Assembly: GCF_017979475.1 (NCBI RefSeq)
Contig: NZ_JAERIT010000003.1
Coordinates: forward strand, 149,721 to 213,720
Reading direction: 5' to 3'
DNA from: Helicobacter pullorum NCTC 12824
GTDB lineage: Bacteria; Campylobacterota; Campylobacteria; Campylobacterales; Helicobacteraceae
Length of the DNA stretch: 64,000 nt
The notes under the pieces are model-generated. The model did not search any database, had not been told where the DNA came from, and saw nothing but the letters and a program-made list of their open reading frames with translations. A program made the translations under genes and the position numbers. Below are positions 59,384 through 64,000 of the stretch, piece by piece. The first letter of the stretch is position 1, and each line of letters opens with the position of its first letter.

Positions 59384-60492
59384 CAATTTTCTCCATAGGT
59401 TGCAAAAGAAAGATTGTTATTAGAGGCTTTTTTGAGTGCGTCTAAAGCATTTTTGAGGATAGTTTTTGGATTTTGGTTGGTTTGAATTTCGCAGATTCCG
59501 CTACATATATTAAGGGATAATTCCTCTTCCCCCAAAAATACATTGGTAGTAGAAATTTTTTCAGAAAGGCGGTTTGCAAAACGCTGGGCGAATTTTTTGT
59601 CCCCATGGCTTATTAAAATCCCAAAAATACCTTCTCCACAATAAGCCAAAGTATCGCTTTTGTTACAATTTTTTGTAAGGATTTTTGTGATTGTTTTGTT
59701 GATAAGAGTAGCGTTTTTTTCAGAGGTGACTTTTTTGGCTAAGTTTTTGGCGACTTTTATCATAATAAGAGAGGATTTGTGCTTATCAATAGTAATCTCT
59801 TCGCACTCGCTTTGGAGCTTGGCATTCAAAAAATGCTTGTTGTAAATGCCATACCTACTATCACAAATGATTTCGTTATTGATGCTTTCGATGGCTTGAG
59901 TGGTTTTATTATAAGAGCTTTTGATTTCTTGTAGTTGTTTTCTTGAGAGATCGCCCACTTTCCCTAATTCTTTTTCAAAAATGGTTATGACATTTTGTAG
60001 CATATTGACATTATTGACAGATTCAATTTCTCTAGCGTGTTTTTTGAGAATATTTTGCAAAAGCTGAAAATTGCTAAAAACAGCACTAATTAATTGAAGG
60101 GTATTTACCATACAGCTTTGTGCTTTAATGATTTTATTTTCAAGAGAAATTTGTTTTTCAGAGGGGGTAGATTCAATCTCAAGAAAACGCATAGCGTTAT
60201 TTTTAAAATCTTGAGGCTTGTCTTCTAATAGTTTTTCAAAATAAATTTTGTAATTATAGGGGCTAGGAAAAATCTTATTGGCAAGCATAGTTTGTATGAT
60301 TTGCTCGCCATAGGTTTCTAATGAATCGCTTTTGGGTGTTGTGTTTTCTTGTAATGGTTGATTTTCGAGCGGTTGTGGGCTAGAAGCGAAAGAAGGGATA
60401 TTTTCAATGTTGGGTAATTTTTCTTTCTCTATCCCATCGGTTTCAAAGTTTGGTAATTCAGCAAATGCTCCAAAATCATCTTTCATTTCCAA
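59383..60492 (-). CDS. Degenerate GGDEF-domain protein
   Basis: A 369-residue cytoplasmic protein. After a disordered N-terminus (about 85 residues) comes a helical part with coiled-coil character (residues about 85-200) and then a diguanylate-cyclase-like domain. In that domain the family's D-x-L-T-G-L-x-N-R is [10 protein letters not shown] and the active-site GGDEF reads CGEGI. Cyclic di-GMP synthesis is therefore unlikely; a binding or regulatory role is more probable. It is placed between clpP and def and overlaps the def start. H. pylori has no GGDEF gene here. Confidence 0.75.
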   Translation of the reverse strand: MEMKDDFGAFAELPNFETDGIEKEKLPNIENIPSFASSPQPLENQPLQENTTPKSDSLETYGEQIIQTMLANKIFPSPYNYKIYFEKLLEDKPQDFKNNAMRFLEIESTPSEKQISLENKIIKAQSCMVNTLQLISAVFSNFQLLQNILKKHAREIESVNNVNMLQNVITIFEKELGKVGDLSRKQLQEIKSSYNKTTQAIESINNEIICDSRYGIYNKHFLNAKLQSECEEITIDKHKSSLIMIKVAKNLAKKVTSEKNATLINKTITKILTKNCNKSDTLAYCGEGIFGILISHGDKKFAQRFANRLSEKISTTNVFLGEEELSLNICSGICEIQTNQNPKTILKNALDALKKASNNNLSFATYGEN

Positions 60493-60495
60493 ACC

Positions 60496-61086
60496 TTATT
60501 TTAAGCTTTTTGTCAAAACATTATCAATTAAGCCATATTTTTTGGCTTCTTGCGCACTCATAAAAAAGTCTCTATCAGTATCTTTAGAGATTTTTTCTAG
60601 TGATTGATTGGTGTTTGCTGCTAATATTTCATTTAAAGTTGCTTTTAAACGCAAGATTTCTTTGGCTTGAATCTCAATATCAGTAGCTTGTCCCTGTGCT
60701 CCACCTAATGGTTGATGAATCATAATTCTTGAATTTGGCAAAGAGTATCTTTTGCCTTTTGTGCCGCAGCTTAGTAGAAATGCACCCATACTAGCTGCTT
60801 GTCCGATACAAATTGTGCAAATGTCTGGTTTGATATAGTTCATCGTATCATAAATGCTAAGCCCGCTTGTAACAACTCCACCGGGCGAATTGATATAGAG
60901 ATAGATATCTTTTTGTGGATCTTCTGCTTCCAAAAAAAGTAATTGTGCGACAATTGAAGAGGCGATACCATCGTCAATTTGCCCGCTTAGCATAATGATT
61001 CTGTCTTTTAGAAGTCTAGAATAAATATCATAGCTTCTTTCGCCACGCCCTGTTTTTTCTATGACGATAGGTACATAATAGCTCAT
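60496..61086 (-). CDS. clpP: ATP-dependent Clp protease proteolytic subunit
   Basis: A 196-residue serine protease that forms the tetradecameric chamber for ClpX/ClpA. Ser is in [14 protein letters not shown], His in [14 protein letters not shown], and Asp in the later [14 protein letters not shown]. It lies 3 nt before the GGDEF gene and overlaps tig by 4 nt. Confidence 0.97.
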   Translation of the reverse strand: MSYYVPIVIEKTGRGERSYDIYSRLLKDRIIMLSGQIDDGIASSIVAQLLFLEAEDPQKDIYLYINSPGGVVTSGLSIYDTMNYIKPDICTICIGQAASMGAFLLSCGTKGKRYSLPNSRIMIHQPLGGAQGQATDIEIQAKEILRLKATLNEILAANTNQSLEKISKDTDRDFFMSAQEAKKYGLIDNVLTKSLK

Positions 61087-62387
61087 TGTGCTTTCTTGTT
61101 GAGTAAATTTGTTAATATTCTATCTTCAAGCATTGCCATTTTGATAGCTGGAATTAGATTGTTATTTTGGTAGTATTCAAGTACAGCTTTTGGGTCTTGA
61201 CGCATTGCCATTGCTTCATAGTAGATAGTGTTTAGAATCTCATTATTGTGAATATCAATATTATCTCGCTTTGCAATCGCATCAATAATGAAAGTAACTT
61301 TTACACTTTTTTGTGCATTTTCTCTTTGTTCTTCGCGTTTTGCTTTGAGGGCTTGGCTGTCTTTAGCAAGTTTTTCTTGTTCTTCTTTTGGAAGTTTGCT
61401 AAATTCATTTCTCAATAATAAATCCATTTCTTGTTCGACAATTAGGGTTGGAAGGTCAAAATCAATTGTATTATGGAGATTCTCAATCAAAGTACCTTTG
61501 AGTTCATTATTGTAAAGTTCTTGTTTTTTCTCTGCGGCAAGTTGTTCTTTGATTTTTTCTTTGAGTAGGGCTACATTAGCTTCTTTTTCTTCTGGTAGCA
61601 AAGTCTTTGCAAAATTGTCATCAATCTCAATTTTACCTTTTGTTTGGATTTCTTGTAATTTTACTTTGAAAATAGCGGGTTTTCCTGCGAGATTTTTTGC
61701 ATGATAGTTTTCTGGGAAAGTTACATTAATCTCTTTTTCTTCGCCTTTTTTCATGCCAATAAGTTGCTCTTCAAAGCCTTCAATGAAAGATTTACTGCCG
61801 ATTTTTAAGAGATAATTTTCTGCTTTTCCGCCCTCAAAAGGTTCTCCATCAATAAAGCCTTCAAAATTAATTTTGGCATATTCGCCATCTTTTAGCTTCC
61901 TTCTTCCATCTTCAATGCCCACAAGAGGAGCTCTAGCATCTGCAATTTCTTCTAATCTTTTGTTGATTTCTTCCTCACTTACTTCAGGTATTTTTACTTC
62001 TGGAATGCAGCTTTCTACCTTATCAAGAGGGATTGTGGGAGTCAAACTCAATTCTATTTCAATCTCAATTCCATTGTCTTTTTTGTCAAACTTCGTAATT
62101 TTTGGGTCTCCAATTAGAGCATTTGGCTCTACTTGAAGTTCCTTTAAAATATCTTGTAAGAGATCTTGAACACATTCTCTTTGTGCGTCTGATTCTAGTT
62201 GTTTTCCATAGCGTGCTTTGATAACTGCTGTTGGAATTTTACCTTTTCTAAAACCATCAATTTTTAAGTTTTTTCCAGCGTTTTTTGTTACCTTGTCGAT
62301 TTTTTTATCCAATTCTTCAAGTGAAATTGTTGCTTGTGCATTAGCATTAGCATTGTTGATTTTATTGACCTTTAAACTCGGGTTCAT
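61083..62387 (-). CDS. tig: Trigger factor
   Basis: A 434-residue ribosome-associated chaperone and peptidyl-prolyl isomerase. The ribosome-binding motif lies in [13 protein letters not shown], the FKBP-like domain around [20 protein letters not shown], and the C-terminal chaperone arms follow. I use the ATG at 62387 ([15 protein letters not shown]), which fits the family start; an upstream ATG at 62435 adds 16 residues that do not. Overlaps clpP by 4 nt. Confidence 0.94.
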   Translation of the reverse strand: MNPSLKVNKINNANANAQATISLEELDKKIDKVTKNAGKNLKIDGFRKGKIPTAVIKARYGKQLESDAQRECVQDLLQDILKELQVEPNALIGDPKITKFDKKDNGIEIEIELSLTPTIPLDKVESCIPEVKIPEVSEEEINKRLEEIADARAPLVGIEDGRRKLKDGEYAKINFEGFIDGEPFEGGKAENYLLKIGSKSFIEGFEEQLIGMKKGEEKEINVTFPENYHAKNLAGKPAIFKVKLQEIQTKGKIEIDDNFAKTLLPEEKEANVALLKEKIKEQLAAEKKQELYNNELKGTLIENLHNTIDFDLPTLIVEQEMDLLLRNEFSKLPKEEQEKLAKDSQALKAKREEQRENAQKSVKVTFIIDAIAKRDNIDIHNNEILNTIYYEAMAMRQDPKAVLEYYQNNNLIPAIKMAMLEDRILTNLLNKKAQ

Positions 62388-62466
62388 TTTTCTATCTACT
62401 CCAAAATAAAAATAGTTGATGTTGGATTCTATCAAATTTTTGCTTAAATATGCAAATTTAGCAAAA

Positions 62467-64000
62467 TTATTCCCCTATGATTTCTCGCACACCTTTGGAG
62501 TTTTGTTCGCTTAAAAAGCCTCTTGCAGTCATTTGCTCTACGATATTTGCGGCTTTATTGTATCCGATTCCTAAACGCCTTTGAATATAGCTAATGGAGG
62601 TTTTTCCATCTGCTAACATAATGCGTTTTGCTTCTTCATAAAGTTCATCTATCTCGCCTTCATAACGCAAATTGAGATTTTCATCTTTGTTTGGCATAAA
62701 ATTTTCGTCATATTGTGCGGGGCGTTGAGATTTGATAAATTCTACAATTCTTTCAATCTCTTCTTCAGTGCTCCAAGGTGCATGGAGTCTTACAATACCT
62801 CCACCAGGTGGTGTAAATAGCATATCCCCTCTGCCGAGTAAAGATTCTGCACCAAAAATATCCAAAATAACCTTAGAATCAATTTTTTGTCCAACCTTGT
62901 AGCTAATGCGTGAGGGCAAATTGGCTTTAATGGTTCCTGTTACGACATCAACACTTGGGCGTTGTGTGGCAACTATTAGGTGGATTCCGCTCGCTCTTGC
63001 CATTTGTGCTAAACGGGCAATAGAGAGTTCTGCTTCCTTGCCTCCACTCATCATTAAATCTGCTAATTCGTCAATTACAACAACAATATAAGGAAATGGT
63101 TCAAACCCTTCGATTTCTGCTTTTTTGTTGTAACCTTCAATGTTTTTGATTCTTGCTTCACTCATAAGCGTGTAGCGTCTCTCCATTTCTTTGACAGTGC
63201 TATCTAGGGCTATAATGGCTTGTTTGGGCTGTGTGATAACGGGCGTGAGAAGATGAGGAATATCGTTATAAATGCTGAATTCTAGCATTTTTGGGTCAAT
63301 CATAATAAGCTTTAATGTATCGGGCGAATTTTTATAAAGCAATGAAAGAATCATGGCATTAATCCCGACGCTTTTTCCGCTTCCTGTTGTTCCTGCGATA
63401 AGCAAATGAGGGAGTTTTTTGAGGTCTGTAACAAAAGGATTGCCTACAATGTCTTTCCCAAGTGCAAGTGTAAGCGGGGAAGAGGAATTTTGAAAAAGCT
63501 CATTTTCTAATATTTCGCGTAAATAAATGGTTTGTATTTGGTTGTTTGGAATCTCGATTCCTACGACATCTTTGCCCGGGACGGGGGCTTGGATTCGGAT
63601 AGTTTTTGCACGCAATACCATAGCTAAATCATCTTGTAGAGTGAGGATTCTTGAGACTTTGACATTGGGGCTTGGGCGGAATTCAAAAGTGGTAACGATA
63701 GGACCAGAATAAGTGCGGACAATATCCCCTTCAATTTTAAACATTCTAAGTTTGCTCAGCAAATCATTGATTTTTCTATCAATTTCTTCTTCATCAATTT
63801 CTATACGCTCTTCTTGAGGCATTTGCAAAAAATCTAGTTTAGGGAGTATAAAATCTGTGCTTATAGGCGATGCTTGTGGAGTGAGTTCGATTTCATCAAG
63901 TAATGCTTGATTCTCACTGAGAGTTTGCACTTGGGTTGAATGAGGTTTTTCTAGGTTTTCTAGGTTTTCTAGGTTTTCTAGGTTTTCTAGGTTTTCTAGG
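62467..64000 (-). CDS. ftsK: DNA translocase FtsK, 5' end beyond window
   Basis: The C-terminal 500 or so residues of FtsK, which pumps DNA at the septum and activates XerCD/XerH recombination. Walker A (LIAGTTGSGKSVGINAMI, in part), Walker B (IVVVIDELADLMM), ATQRPSVDVVTG and the gamma DNA-binding domain (ISYIQRRLGIGYNKAANIVEQM, in part) are present. The N-terminal membrane part is missing because the frame stays open to the window's edge. A GTG at 63930 could be mistaken for a start. Upstream of it the frame encodes a run of Leu-Glu-Asn triplets in the linker region. Confidence 0.93.
   Translation of the reverse strand, partial: LENLENLENLENLENLEKPHSTQVQTLSENQALLDEIELTPQASPISTDFILPKLDFLQMPQEERIEIDEEEIDRKINDLLSKLRMFKIEGDIVRTYSGPIVTTFEFRPSPNVKVSRILTLQDDLAMVLRAKTIRIQAPVPGKDVVGIEIPNNQIQTIYLREILENELFQNSSSPLTLALGKDIVGNPFVTDLKKLPHLLIAGTTGSGKSVGINAMILSLLYKNSPDTLKLIMIDPKMLEFSIYNDIPHLLTPVITQPKQAIIALDSTVKEMERRYTLMSEARIKNIEGYNKKAEIEGFEPFPYIVVVIDELADLMMSGGKEAELSIARLAQMARASGIHLIVATQRPSVDVVTGTIKANLPSRISYKVGQKIDSKVILDIFGAESLLGRGDMLFTPPGGGIVRLHAPWSTEEEIERIVEFIKSQRPAQYDENFMPNKDENLNLRYEGEIDELYEEAKRIMLADGKTSISYIQRRLGIGYNKAANIVEQMTARGFLSEQNSKGVREIIGE
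63951..64000 (-). repeat. 9-bp tandem repeat in ftsK linker
   Basis: Five full units of CTAGGTTTT plus 5 nt of a sixth, continuing beyond the window. On the coding strand each unit reads CTA-GAA-AAC (Leu-Glu-Asn). Unit number can change without breaking the frame. Confidence 0.9.

Noticed and set aside
63951..64000. CRISPR array at the window end
   Set aside because: Units are 9 bp, contiguous without spacers and in frame with ftsK. No CRISPR array or cas gene was seen elsewhere.

Overview
The window looks like a chromosome segment of a Campylobacterota species, most likely an enterohepatic Helicobacter or a close relative. The evidence is low G+C, Helicobacter-type rRNA, the comM-def-clpP-tig order known from H. 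pylori, a glutamine synthetase without the adenylylation tyrosine, and a Campylobacter-type single-domain globin. The genes hisF, argB and ilvC suggest broad amino-acid biosynthesis.

Layout. Positions 1-4190 hold a linked rRNA operon: 16S (3' part), tRNA-Ile, tRNA-Ala, 23S, 5S. Positions 4470-12620 form an accessory redox and electrophile-response region. It has a poly-G phase-variable relic, a frameshifted aldo/keto reductase, two flavodoxin-like quinone reductases (one is MdaB), a second aldo/keto reductase, MerR and HxlR regulators, a RidA/ureohydrolase/LysE operon and an MFS transporter. Two pairs of near-identical regulatory sequences tie these genes together. Positions 12811-15639 encode an autotransporter, 16052-17329 an ATP/ADP-translocase-like carrier, and 17900-21711 a polysulfide/thiosulfate reductase operon (psrABC-like).

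Positions 21706-28472 hold housekeeping genes on the minus strand: a flavoprotein, accA, fabF, acpP, fabG, yaaA and glnA. Positions 28762-33049 are the most interesting block: eight tightly packed genes encoding an HMA-like protein, a ferritin-like protein, several small glycine-rich membrane proteins and a P1B-type ATPase with an unusual S-C-A membrane motif. The set resembles ferrosome (fez) iron-storage organelle clusters. A perfect palindrome lies over its promoter. A TolC/MacA/MacB-type efflux operon follows (33114-37754).

Positions 37776-42254 encode a YqaA-like membrane protein, hisF, trpS, a 2-hydroxyacid dehydrogenase and argB. Positions 42355-45695 hold three tandem paralogues of unknown function whose ends are near-identical, plus a relic of a shared tail. 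Positions 45719-54974 (minus strand) encode a YhcH-family protein, SixA-like phosphatase, mtn, fabD, argS, tatA and a complete nickel ABC importer, nikABCDE. Next come a globin with an NssR-like site, ilvC, a helix-hairpin-helix protein, comM, def, a degenerate GGDEF protein, clpP, tig and ftsK. The window ends inside a 9-bp tandem repeat in ftsK.

All assignments rest on reading the sequence and on remembered family features. No database search was run.
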